Source: Candidatus Scalindua sp. SCAELEC01
GTDB lineage: Bacteria; Planctomycetota; Brocadiia; Brocadiales; Scalinduaceae
Assembly (NCBI GenBank): GCA_004282745.1
Contig: SHMT01000030.1
Location: 1 to 57,452 of the forward strand
DNA: 57,452 nt
Direction of reading: 5' to 3'
The position numbers and the translations under genes are program-made. Of the stretch, positions 9,253-17,230 are shown one piece after another (the first letter of the stretch is position 1; every line of letters starts with the position of its first letter). Under the pieces are notes generated by a model that had not been told where the DNA came from, searched no databases, and saw only the letters and a list, made by a program, of their open reading frames with translations.

Positions 9253-10677
9253 ATGGTGTTTAAAGCGAGACATTTGTGGATGTATTTGGCTGTTGCCAGT
9301 ATTACTGTTTTTCTGTTGCTTGGTATTTCTGAGGCAGGAGATCCAACTGGGGAGAAAACTTTTGCGCTAGATCTTAGAGGCATTAATTTATCTAACAGTT
9401 TTTCTTGGATTTTGCTGACCGGATTTACTATTTTATTTATGCAGGTGGGTTTTGTATTGCTTGGCGGGTTGATTCCGGCAAAGAATACATTAAATTACAT
9501 GACCCACTGTTTTATCGCCACTACCCTTGGTGTGCTCATATACTGGTTTGTAGGGTTTGGGCTCATGTTTGGAGGATTTGAATTCCTCGGTGCACATATA
9601 GGGAAAGGAAACGAGTACTTAGGGACTAGTGGTTTTATGCTGTTGGGAGATGCATATGACGTCAGAACAATACTACTCTTCCTCTTCATGGCTGTTGTAG
9701 CAACCTTCATAGGGAGTATAATTGCCGGAGCGGTTGCGGAGAGAATGAAACTCTGTTCTTATGTGCTTCTACTCTTCTTTGTCTATATTTTTATCTATCC
9801 CATCTATGGCCATTGGGTATGGGGAGAAGGTTGGCTTTGGAATCTTCCTTATGGTGCAGGAGTGAGGGATTTTGCCGGTTCGGGTGTCGTACACGCAATC
9901 GGTGGTACCATTGGATTTGTTGGTGCCGCTTTCTTGGGTGCAAGAAAAGGGAAGTATAACGATGATGGTTCATCAAATGCGATAGAAGGTCATAATGTGG
10001 GTTATATGATTATTGGTACAATACTCCTCATGTTTGGTTGGTTGGGGTATGATGCAGGAAGCACATTGGCCGCTGGTGATCTCAGAGCATCTGTAATTGC
10101 TGCAAATACCCTGCTTGCCGGTTCCGTTGGAGCCGTTACTGTCCTATTTCTCACTTACCTGATTCATGGACACACGGATGTTGGCGAGGCGTGTAACGGC
10201 TGCTTAGCTGGCCTTGTTGCTATATCGGCGCCCTGCGCCTATGTTGCGCCGTGGGCTGCGGTTTTGACAGGATTCATAGGTGCAATTCTCTATTTAATTT
10301 CAGTCTGGATCATTTCAAGCAAATTCAAAGTTGACGATCCGTTGGGTGCATGCTCAGTGCACGGAGCGAATGGGTTCTGGGGGTTGGTTGCATTAGGTAT
10401 ATTTGCTGATGGTTCGTACGGCGGTGTGTACGGTGTTATAACGGGCCATTATGGTCAGTTGGTTTCACAGCTAATTGCTTGTGGTGTTGCATTTGCGTGG
10501 GCAGGAGGCTTAAGTTTCGTGATATTCAGTATGTTGCGTGGAAGTAAAGGTAATTCAAAGATGAGGGTGTCTGAGGATGTTGAAACAGAGGGGTTAGACG
10601 TCAACATCCACGGTACCCTGTGCTATCCCGTCCAGGAAACTCCTGGTAGCACCGATACGCAAGGGGCTGTTGCGTAG
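9253..10677 (+). CDS. amt: Ammonium transporter family protein, divergent gate (Amt-1)
   Basis: 474-aa Amt/MEP/Rh protein with an N-terminal hydrophobic leader (1-28) and about 11 membrane helices. The pore twin histidines are present: DFAGSGVVHAIGG (His214) and SVHGANG (His370). The tryptophan of the ammonium site is kept (HWVWGEG, Trp190), as is the C-terminal regulatory tail (EGLDVNIHG). The outer gate differs from E. coli AmtB: Phe107 aligns with Ala147, with two extra residues following, and Phe215 aligns with Tyr266 in GWLGYDAGS. The same changes occur in the 17231-18781 protein. It heads an amt-PII-amt cassette. Transport and a sensor-type role are both possible. Confidence 0.93.
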   Translation: MVFKARHLWMYLAVASITVFLLLGISEAGDPTGEKTFALDLRGINLSNSFSWILLTGFTILFMQVGFVLLGGLIPAKNTLNYMTHCFIATTLGVLIYWFVGFGLMFGGFEFLGAHIGKGNEYLGTSGFMLLGDAYDVRTILLFLFMAVVATFIGSIIAGAVAERMKLCSYVLLLFFVYIFIYPIYGHWVWGEGWLWNLPYGAGVRDFAGSGVVHAIGGTIGFVGAAFLGARKGKYNDDGSSNAIEGHNVGYMIIGTILLMFGWLGYDAGSTLAAGDLRASVIAANTLLAGSVGAVTVLFLTYLIHGHTDVGEACNGCLAGLVAISAPCAYVAPWAAVLTGFIGAILYLISVWIISSKFKVDDPLGACSVHGANGFWGLVALGIFADGSYGGVYGVITGHYGQLVSQLIACGVAFAWAGGLSFVIFSMLRGSKGNSKMRVSEDVETEGLDVNIHGTLCYPVQETPGSTDTQGAVA

Positions 10678-10698
10678 AAGTGAGTGATAAAGTTTAAT

Positions 10699-10737
10699 AA
10701 AAAACCCCGCTAGAGATAATCTAGGCGGGGTTTTTTT
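10699..10737 (+). terminator. Strong intrinsic terminator after amt-1
   Basis: ACCCCGCTAGA and TCTAGGCGGGGT form a GC-rich stem, followed by seven Ts. It ends the amt-1 transcript 22 nt after the stop, so the next PII-amt pair needs its own promoter (11011-11026). Confidence 0.9.
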
Positions 10738-11010
10738 ATTGTTGTTTGCTGCTGATGGTTATGCATTTTCGGTAATGACGTTTGGCAGAAAACAGCCAAA
10801 TTGAAATAGTTTGCTTTCTTCTGCTTAGTCTATTTATTTGGTGGATAAGTAGTTAAAATACATGTGGTTAGATTGTTGTGTTATCTATTTGCAGGCTGGA
10901 TTCCACCATAAACGTAATAAATGTGTTACCCGCTGGAAGTAGTAATAATTTTGAGTTAAGTAGCTGACATATTGACGCTTATGTTGTTGAATCCTTATCA
11001 TTAACTGTTT

Positions 11011-11026
11011 TGGTATCTACGTTGCG
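11011..11026 (+). promoter_or_regulatory. Sigma-54-like promoter upstream of the PII gene (11191)
   Basis: TGGTATCTACGTTGCG matches the upstream element at 9069 in 13 of 16 bases, with the GG/GC spacing of -24/-12 promoters. It lies inside a 513-bp gap that otherwise holds only the amt-1 terminator. Two copies at nearly equal distance from nitrogen genes make chance unlikely. Confidence 0.55.
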
Positions 11027-11190
11027 TGCGTAAAGCATTATTTACATTTCTTTTTTTTAAATAGTTACCGTAGCTTGAGCTAGCGAATTCGTTTTACACA
11101 AAATCTTGATAGTTAACTGGGAGGGAGCGTTATTAGTAGTTGTATTTAATGAGTGGTTAAATTTTTATAGAGATTTAAAAGGAGGGTGTA

Positions 11191-11529
11191 ATGAAAAAAA
11201 TTGAAGCAATTGTCAGAGATGGGAAAGTGACCGCAGTTAAAGAGGCATTGAAGGCCTTGGGAGTGTCGGGTATGACTATTGTTGAGGTTAAGGGGCATGG
11301 TACCCAAAAGGGGATTACCGAGGTTTATCGTGACAGGTCATATAGTGTGGATTTGATTTCCAAGGTGAAATTTGAAGTGATTGTCGCAGACAATGATGTG
11401 GATAAGGTTACACAATGTATCGTGGAATCTGCACGAACAGGGAGTATTGGAGACGGTAAGATCTTTGTCTATCCCTGTGAGGATGCGATACGGATTCGGA
11501 CGGGTGAATCTGGCGAGAAAGCGATTTAG
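11191..11529 (+). CDS. glnK: PII nitrogen regulatory protein (PII-1)
   Basis: 112-aa trimeric PII signal protein that binds ATP/ADP and 2-oxoglutarate and usually plugs Amt pores. It has a strong AAGGAGGG site. The T-loop (GHGTQKGITEVYRDRSYSVD) keeps Gln39 and the uridylylation tyrosine Tyr51. The B-loop TGSIGDGKIFV and the C-terminal RIRTGESGEKAI are intact. It precedes a canonical amt by 110 bp with no terminator, so the two form an operon, and the partner Amt is probably the one at 11640. Confidence 0.95.
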   Translation: MKKIEAIVRDGKVTAVKEALKALGVSGMTIVEVKGHGTQKGITEVYRDRSYSVDLISKVKFEVIVADNDVDKVTQCIVESARTGSIGDGKIFVYPCEDAIRIRTGESGEKAI

Positions 11530-11639
11530 TTTGGTCTGCTCTTGGATACGCATGAAATCCTGAAAGATAGGTACAAAATAATTGTAGAGATGATGAGGTA
11601 GATAAAATTATTGTATTTTAATTAATAGGAGGTTATTTA

Positions 11640-12974
11640 ATGAAAAAGATTCTATGTTTAATATTTTTCGCATTAGCTTTGATAATGTGCTCCTCCCCGC
11701 TTGTATGGGCAGGAGAGGGGTCTATTGATACCGGTGATAATGCATGGATACTTGCCTCAGCGGCTCTGGTTCTTCTTATGACCCCTGGGCTTTGTCTTTT
11801 TTATGGGGGACTCTCCTCTGTTAAAAATATTGTAAATATGCTTATGATGTGTTTCATCTGTATCGCTATCATTAGTTTACAGTGGATATTCTGGGGGTAC
11901 AGTTTGTCTTTTAGTGGAGATGGATGGTTTATTGGAAACCTTTCAAAAGTTGGATTGATGGGGATAACGCCCAGTACCGTCAGTGACATCGCTAGCACTA
12001 TACCAGAGGGAACCTTCATGATCTTTCAGTGTATGTTTGCTGTCATTACACCAGCACTGGTGTTAGGTGCTGTGGAAGGCCGTATGAAATTTAGTGCGGT
12101 GATGATCTTTGTGCCACTTTTTGCAACAGCTGTATATAATCCTGTATGCCACTGGCAATGGGGTGGTGGATGGATGGGTAATTGGGGCATTTTAGATTAT
12201 GCAGGTGGACTTGTTGTGCACGTTTGTTGTGGTGCAGGCGCACTTACCCTGGCCATCATGTTGGGTGCACGAAAGAGAGAGAATGCGAGACCACCTTGTA
12301 ACCTTCCAATGGTTTGTCTTGGGACTGGATTGCTCTGGTTTGGTTGGTTTGGTTTTAATGGAGGGAGCGCATTGGCTTCAGATGGAAGGGCGACATTTGC
12401 ATTCATATCGACAAATACTGCTGCTGCTACAGGTGCTTTGGTTTGGATAATTTGCGAATGGATAAAAACGGGAAAACCAACATTGCTGGGTGCGCTTACC
12501 GGAGCAATTGCCGGATTGGCGACTATAACTCCGGCTTCTGGTTTTGTTGGTCCTTTGGCTGCAGTTCAGATTGGCATCATGGCAGGCATTGGTTGCTTTT
12601 TTGCTGTTACCAAATTGAAATCCCTGTTTCATTTTGATGATGCGCTTGATGTAGTTGGGGTGCATGCTATTGGAGGGACGATCGGCACCTTTGCTGCAGG
12701 TCTTTATTCAACAAAGATGATAGATCCAGCAGCGATTAACGGGTTTTTTATTGGATGGGACATGGAAGGTCTTAACCTGTTGGGAAAACAGTGTGTGGGT
12801 ATTTTGGCAACATGGGCATATACTGTTGCGGTTTGTATAATAATTGCACTCATTGTTAAGTATACGGTAGGTTTAAGAACTACAGAGACTCAAGAGGATA
12901 CAGGTCTTGATATCACCTTACACGGTGAGACATCCTATCACTTGGAGACTGAACCGTTAAGTTCAATTAAGTAA
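11640..12974 (+). CDS. amt: Canonical ammonium transporter (Amt-2)
   Basis: 444-aa Amt with a cleavable signal peptide (SSPLVWA|GEG) and a GGAGG site. The pore features match E. coli AmtB: Phe133 in MFAVITPAL (Phe107 equivalent), Trp174 in HWQWGGG, Asp186 and His194 in LDYAGGLVVH, Phe239 in GWFGFNGGSA, and His342 in VGVHAIGG. The tail (DTGLDITLHGETSYHL) is the regulatory region contacted by PII. Of the four Amt proteins here this is closest to the classical transporter. It is cotranscribed with PII-1. A hairpin follows at 13040-13078. Confidence 0.95.
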   Translation: MKKILCLIFFALALIMCSSPLVWAGEGSIDTGDNAWILASAALVLLMTPGLCLFYGGLSSVKNIVNMLMMCFICIAIISLQWIFWGYSLSFSGDGWFIGNLSKVGLMGITPSTVSDIASTIPEGTFMIFQCMFAVITPALVLGAVEGRMKFSAVMIFVPLFATAVYNPVCHWQWGGGWMGNWGILDYAGGLVVHVCCGAGALTLAIMLGARKRENARPPCNLPMVCLGTGLLWFGWFGFNGGSALASDGRATFAFISTNTAAATGALVWIICEWIKTGKPTLLGALTGAIAGLATITPASGFVGPLAAVQIGIMAGIGCFFAVTKLKSLFHFDDALDVVGVHAIGGTIGTFAAGLYSTKMIDPAAINGFFIGWDMEGLNLLGKQCVGILATWAYTVAVCIIIALIVKYTVGLRTTETQEDTGLDITLHGETSYHLETEPLSSIK

Positions 12975-13039
12975 AGTGAGTAGTGTACTAACATTTTTTG
13001 AGATAAAGAAGATTTGAATATCTAATTTTCGTTCACTTC

Positions 13040-13078
13040 CTATTGGGGAGGGGGCCAACTCAGGTCTCCTCCCAATAG
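13040..13078 (+). terminator. Hairpin after amt-2
   Basis: CTATTGGG-G-AGG pairs with CCTCCCAATAG. The stem is stable and 66 nt after the stop, but no T-run follows, so it may be only a partial terminator or 3'-end stabiliser. Confidence 0.5.
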
Positions 13079-13120
13079 AGTGGATTGATTTGAGTGTGAA
13101 GTCTGGGTGAAATCGGGTTC

Positions 13121-13232
13121 TATACTGAAACCGATTTGGTTTTCGGTTTTTTTGAAAACCAAATCTTGGTGAAGGTATACTCGCTCCGTTTTTACTCGGA
13201 TTTTATCCGAAAACCATTATGAAATGAGTATA
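13121..13232 (+). repeat. Hairpin-rich intergenic repeat (TATACT family), copy 2
   Basis: 112 bp from TATACTGAAACCGATTTGG to ATGAGTATA. It contains the ACCGA..TCGGT, ACCAAATCTTGGT and CGGATTTTATCCG inverted repeats. It is a compact form lacking the GC-rich centre of copies 1 and 4. It lies between the convergent amt-2 and the zinc-ribbon membrane protein gene. Confidence 0.8.
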
Positions 13233-13264
13233 AAAACTGAAAATCAATCTGCTATGGGTATATG

Positions 13265-13900
13265 TCATGACTCTTTTGGAAGTGGTTTAAAGCCCCTCAA
13301 ATTGTAATTACAAGTAGGACACCTTCTCATAAAGATGGCCGTAATGGAGAGCAGGATTCCCCAAAAACCCGCCGTAAAAAAAAAAAGGACGATATCACCA
13401 GCGTCAAGTTTATGGAGTCTCTTAGGGACAACGCGTTTTTCACAATAGGGGCAAAATACAGATTTTGGGGAGCGTACGGGTGAAAGATCATGTACGGTTT
13501 TTCGTAGCCGGTTGAAACGAGACGCTAATAAGATTCTCCCTTTGTCGAACCAATTTGTATCTACACGGGGGTGTGTCTTTTTTAACCTGAGTATCTTTTT
13601 TCTGGTTAAGGTGAGTTTCCTTGCGGCAAACAGCTCAATATGAAATCCCTCTGGTACCTGTGAACGATAGTATTTATCTATAATGAACTTTTCAGGATCT
13701 CTTAAGATCTGTTTTAATCTATCCCTGGTATTAACAGCAGCCCGTGTTATATTTTTTCTGGTTAAGGTGAATTTCCTTGCGGCAAACAGCTCAATATGAA
13801 ATCCCTCTGGTACCTGTGAACGATAGTATTTGTCTATAATGAACTTTTCAGGATCTTTTAAGATCTGTTTTAATCTATCCCTGGTATTAACAGTAGCCAT
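13265..13900 (-). CDS. Zinc-ribbon membrane protein with an internal tandem duplication
   Basis: 211 aa, no family recognised. Residues about 3-51 and 55-103 are nearly identical (VNTRDRLKQIL through TLTRK), encoded by a 147-bp repeat of 156-bp period at 13596-13742 and 13752-13898. The units differ by only a few bases, so the duplication is recent. The C-terminal half has a CPYCEKR..CPTCN zinc ribbon split by a hydrophobic segment (IVLFFFTAGFWGILLSITAI) that should span the membrane. It lies 133 bp downstream of kinase A on the same strand and could be its partner or substrate. That link is positional only. Confidence 0.65.
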   Translation of the reverse strand: MATVNTRDRLKQILKDPEKFIIDKYYRSQVPEGFHIELFAARKFTLTRKNITRAAVNTRDRLKQILRDPEKFIIDKYYRSQVPEGFHIELFAARKLTLTRKKILRLKKTHPRVDTNWFDKGRILLASRFNRLRKTVHDLSPVRSPKSVFCPYCEKRVVPKRLHKLDAGDIVLFFFTAGFWGILLSITAIFMRRCPTCNYNLRGFKPLPKES

Positions 13901-14033
13901 TTTTTTGGAGAGTGGTGATTTATGATATATTTTTTGTGAAGTGGGGAATAGGAATCAGACGGGTAAGCCATGTTGTATCTTTTAAATGTCGACATATCCC
14001 CGGGACCACAAATACTATTCGATTCCTTGTTTT

Positions 14034-14849
14034 TCATACGCAGGCCAGCTCTTCACCAAGTTTTTCAGCTGAAGATATTCTTTTCGATTGATCCTCTTCC
14101 AAGAGGCCCATGGTGATTTCATTCAGTTTCCGTGGGACAGATTTGTTAATTTCGATAGGGGGTTGATCTGTGCTCGCCCACAACTGCCCTGTCAACACTT
14201 CAAATAAGATGAGGCCAATCGAATACAAATCGCTCCTTCCATCAATCGTTATCTGCGACAATATAGATTTTTCATCTTTTTTGTTTGAGGCATTTTTGAG
14301 CAGATCGCCCATTTTTTTCTGTTCTGGGGATGCGTACTCCCTCGTCATTCCCTTAATCGTTTCACCTATCTTAATCGTCAGTTCGAGGTCAATAAGGCCA
14401 ACTATCCCCGTGTTAGGTTCGACAATCAAATGCCCCGGTTTAATATCAGTGTGGACGCACTTTCTTTTCTTATGAAGGTATTGTAATGGATGAGCGACGC
14501 TTGAGAAGTACTTCAGGACATTTCCAATTTCAGTAGTGTCGGGTACCCCTTTTTCTTTATAGTATTGCACAATGTCTTCCCCTTCGAAGTGCTGCTCTAC
14601 AATGTAGTGTTCTTTTAAGACATGTTTGTCATCTTCATATAAATCACTCTTTCCACAATCGTATCGCTTTGGAATCTGTGGGTGTGAAAGTTTCTTAAGT
14701 ACGTCAAACTCACTGGAATAGCTATATGACGGCGAGTATTTAATTCCCCATTCTCTTTCATTACCAAGTTTGTCTAAGACAGCATAATTAGCCCTGTGAC
14801 CAGGCCTGTATTTGAACGTTTCAAATTGATATTTCCCCAATTTAAACAT
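14034..14849 (-). CDS. Atypical Hanks-type serine/threonine kinase (kinase A)
   Basis: 271 aa with a perfect AAAGGAGGT site. It is kinase-like throughout, with no membrane or extra domain. The glycine loop is not recognisable, but the ATP-anchoring Lys37 (WGIKYSP) and helix C Glu47 are present. The catalytic loop reads VHTDIKPGHLIV: Asp135 and Lys137 are kept, the HRD arginine is Thr, and the Mg-binding Asn is His140. The DFG motif reads IDLE (Asp154). The activation segment ends ASPEQ, and GRSDLYSIGLILFEVLTG is the conserved helix F region. It is paralogous to kinase B at 18991, with which it brackets the inverted amt cassette. Confidence 0.88.
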   Translation of the reverse strand: MFKLGKYQFETFKYRPGHRANYAVLDKLGNEREWGIKYSPSYSYSSEFDVLKKLSHPQIPKRYDCGKSDLYEDDKHVLKEHYIVEQHFEGEDIVQYYKEKGVPDTTEIGNVLKYFSSVAHPLQYLHKKRKCVHTDIKPGHLIVEPNTGIVGLIDLELTIKIGETIKGMTREYASPEQKKMGDLLKNASNKKDEKSILSQITIDGRSDLYSIGLILFEVLTGQLWASTDQPPIEINKSVPRKLNEITMGLLEEDQSKRISSAEKLGEELACV

Positions 14850-14900
14850 AAAAACCTCCTTTTGCGTCTTTTCTGCAATTATAAAGGTTATGTCATTGTA

Positions 14901-14929
14901 AAAACCTAATCGGACACTACTGATTAAAA
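14901..14929. repeat. Short repeat shared with 32117-32145
   Basis: AAAACCTAATCGGACACTAC (then TGATT) closely matches AAAACCTAACCGGGCACTAC (then TGACT) at 32117. Both are intergenic. It may be the end of a deleted mobile element. The rest of the 14850-15095 gap shows no gene. Confidence 0.4.
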
Positions 14930-15095
14930 ATAGATTATGAGTCTACCTTAACTCTGGGTTTGCTTTTCCGTTCGATCAGTTGTGTTATGACTTTGATCTC
15001 ATCTTTCTTTTATGTCCGCAGTGTTATAATTGCTGACAACTTTAATAATTTCTCAAAAATTAGGGACGCATTTATCATCGTCAGGTGGAAGACCT

Positions 15096-16538
15096 CTATC
15101 TTTTACCAAAAAGAAAGGAAGATGATTCCTCTTCTGAATAACATGAGATCCCATGTTCATATAGATCAATTCCTGATTTTTCTTCATTGATTGGCACCCT
15201 GAGGCCGATCGTATTTTTTAATAAGAGAAAGATTAAGTAACCCGTTATGCATGTCCACGTTATAAGGGTTATACATCCAATAAATTGTGACAACAGTTGC
15301 CATCCAGAGCCGACGATAAGGCCCTTTACGCCCATGTAAGAGCCGTCAGCAAAGATCCCTACAGAGAGCATGCTCCAGAGCCCGTTTGCCCCGTGGACTG
15401 AAATAACTCCAACTGGGTCATCTATCCTTAGTTTGGTTTCAATAAGATATAAACAGGCTCTCAATATAAGTGCAGAAACCAGTCCGATAACCACTGCCGC
15501 CCAGTGGGGGACATAAGCGCCAGAGGCAGTGATTGCTACACAACCGGCTAGAGCGCCATTACACGCCAAAATAACATCTGACTTCCGCGTAATGATAAAT
15601 GAGATGTATAAAAGAGTTATCGCGCTTGAAATCGAAGAGAGAAACATATTAGTCGCGATTATGGAAATTCTGTGATCAGTTGCGGCAAGTGTGCTTCCAG
15701 CGTTAAAGCCGAACCACCCAAAGAGCAAAAAGAGTGTTCCCAGCATTATATAAGAGATATTGTGACCAATAAAGATGTTGGGTGTACCATTAGGATTATA
15801 TTTGCCAAACCTTGGGCCCACCATCCATGCGCCGATAAAGGCAAGTAAGCCGCCCATACCATGAACAACCCCTCCTCCTGCAAAATCTATTACTCCTGAA
15901 CCAAATGGGAGCTTGGCAAGCCAACCTCCACCCCAAACCCAATGTCCATAAATAGGGTATATGGTTCCACAGATAAGCATACTGCAAATAAGATGTGTAT
16001 GAAATTTGAAACGTTCAGCGACGGCACCAGTCACAATGGTACAAGTGGCAACTACAAACATCATATGAAATAACCAGAGCATTGATGTAGAAGAGTGAGA
16101 GGCATTTCCTGCAAGAAAGAAACCGCTCAAGCCGATAAAGTTGTTTCCATTGTCAAGACCGGCTACATGCCGTGGTGTTCCTCCAAACATGAATGCAAAA
16201 CCAAATGCCCAAAATATGAGGCCGCCTACACAAAAATCTACAAAACTCATTGTCAGGTAATTCAGCGTGTTCTCTTTTTGCAGGAATCCTGCTCCAAAAA
16301 GTGCAAAACCAGCCTGCATATTAAATACAAGAAATCCACACAGCAGTGTCCAAGCAAGATTGATGGACATTTTTAGATCTTGTATCTCTTCTGCGAATGC
16401 AGTTACTGCACCACCCTCATCAGCATATGCCGACTGAAAAGCGACAAACGTCAGTAACATCGTCATAATCGAAAAAACAGTCCACGCTCTATAGTGTTGT
16501 TTGCGTTTCATTACGTATATCATAACCTCAATATCCAT
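15096..16538 (-). CDS. amt: Ammonium transporter family protein (Amt-3)
   Basis: 480-aa Amt with a leader (to about residue 39, FQSAYA|DE) and an extra periplasmic segment before the first core helix. Pore residues: Phe161 (MFVVAT, Phe107 equivalent), Trp202 in HWVWGGG, His226 in DFAGGGVVHGMGG, Phe278 in GWFGFNAGS and His382 in VHGANG, so the classical gate is intact. The overall sequence is closer to Amt-1 and Amt-4 than to Amt-2. The exact start is uncertain: ATGs at 16538, 16523 and 16511 are all possible and none has a well-placed ribosome-binding site. It is last in the minus-strand amt-PII-amt cassette. Confidence 0.92.
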   Translation of the reverse strand: MDIEVMIYVMKRKQHYRAWTVFSIMTMLLTFVAFQSAYADEGGAVTAFAEEIQDLKMSINLAWTLLCGFLVFNMQAGFALFGAGFLQKENTLNYLTMSFVDFCVGGLIFWAFGFAFMFGGTPRHVAGLDNGNNFIGLSGFFLAGNASHSSTSMLWLFHMMFVVATCTIVTGAVAERFKFHTHLICSMLICGTIYPIYGHWVWGGGWLAKLPFGSGVIDFAGGGVVHGMGGLLAFIGAWMVGPRFGKYNPNGTPNIFIGHNISYIMLGTLFLLFGWFGFNAGSTLAATDHRISIIATNMFLSSISSAITLLYISFIITRKSDVILACNGALAGCVAITASGAYVPHWAAVVIGLVSALILRACLYLIETKLRIDDPVGVISVHGANGLWSMLSVGIFADGSYMGVKGLIVGSGWQLLSQFIGCITLITWTCITGYLIFLLLKNTIGLRVPINEEKSGIDLYEHGISCYSEEESSSFLFGKR

Positions 16539-16667
16539 TTATAACAAGACGTAAGGAGTGTAATGTACTTCTTGACTACAAACATCAACGAATAAAGCAA
16601 ACAAATAGAATTCGGGTTTATTACTGCTCCTGTTTGAAGTACGTGGTTTGTTATAAAATTTTTCGTG

Positions 16668-16712
16668 CGTACAAAGTTGGTTCGAATTTAAAGATCAAAC
16701 CAACTTTGTACG
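16668..16712. other. 15-bp perfect inverted repeat between PII-2 and amt-3
   Basis: CGTACAAAGTTGGTT and AACCAACTTTGTACG pair perfectly around a 15-nt loop in the 263-bp gap between the PII-2 stop and the amt-3 start. On the minus strand it would be a transcribed hairpin that could attenuate read-through or protect the upstream message. No T-run follows. Confidence 0.65.
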
Positions 16713-16801
16713 TGATACAAGATCATCTGCCATTCTATCTTAAACCAAGAACAGCTACTGATCCAGGTGCTCTAAAATCTTTCCCCCAGAGACATATGCT
16801 T

Positions 16802-17140
16802 TTAAATGGCGCTTTTACCTTCTTCAGCTGTGCGTATCCTATAAACATTTGAAAGCTCAGAAACAAATATTTTTCCATCTCCAATACTTCCGGTTTGCGC
16901 CTCACTAATGATAGTCTTGACCACTTTATCACACTCTTCATCGGATACAACCACTTCTAGTTTGATTTTTGGCATCATGTCCACTTTATACCTCTTTCCC
17001 CTCCATACTTCACTTATGCCTTTTTGATTACCATGGCCCTTAATCTCCATTACAGACATACCAGCATGTCCTAACTCCTCAAGTGCATCCTTAACAAGAT
17101 CAAATTTCTCGGGACGAATAATCGCTTCAATCTTTTTCAT
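16802..17140 (-). CDS. glnK: PII nitrogen regulatory protein (PII-2)
   Basis: 112 aa with an AAAGGAGGG site. Gln39 and Tyr51 of the T-loop are kept (GHGNQKGISEVWRGKRYKVD), but Tyr46 is replaced by Trp. The B-loop TGSIGDGKIFV and the C-terminal RIRTAEEGKSAI are standard. It lies 90 bp downstream of amt-4 and upstream of amt-3 on the same strand, mirroring the plus-strand cassette. It probably regulates one or both neighbours. The full set of PII ligand residues suggests a working ATP/2-oxoglutarate sensor. Confidence 0.95.
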   Translation of the reverse strand: MKKIEAIIRPEKFDLVKDALEELGHAGMSVMEIKGHGNQKGISEVWRGKRYKVDMMPKIKLEVVVSDEECDKVVKTIISEAQTGSIGDGKIFVSELSNVYRIRTAEEGKSAI

Positions 17141-17230
17141 ATATATTCCCTCCTTTAGTCTAAAGAACGATGTTACACATAAACAGAAATTAGTATTAAA
17201 TTCAAAATTTACCGATACAAAAAACCATAA

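Noticed and set aside
12440-12660. Cysteine/tryptophan-rich ORFs on both strands within amt-2
   Set aside because: Frame shadows of the transporter gene.
16671-16712. tRNA-like GGTTCGAAT segment
   Set aside because: It is part of a simple inverted repeat, with no cloverleaf arms or CCA end. No tRNA was found anywhere in the window.
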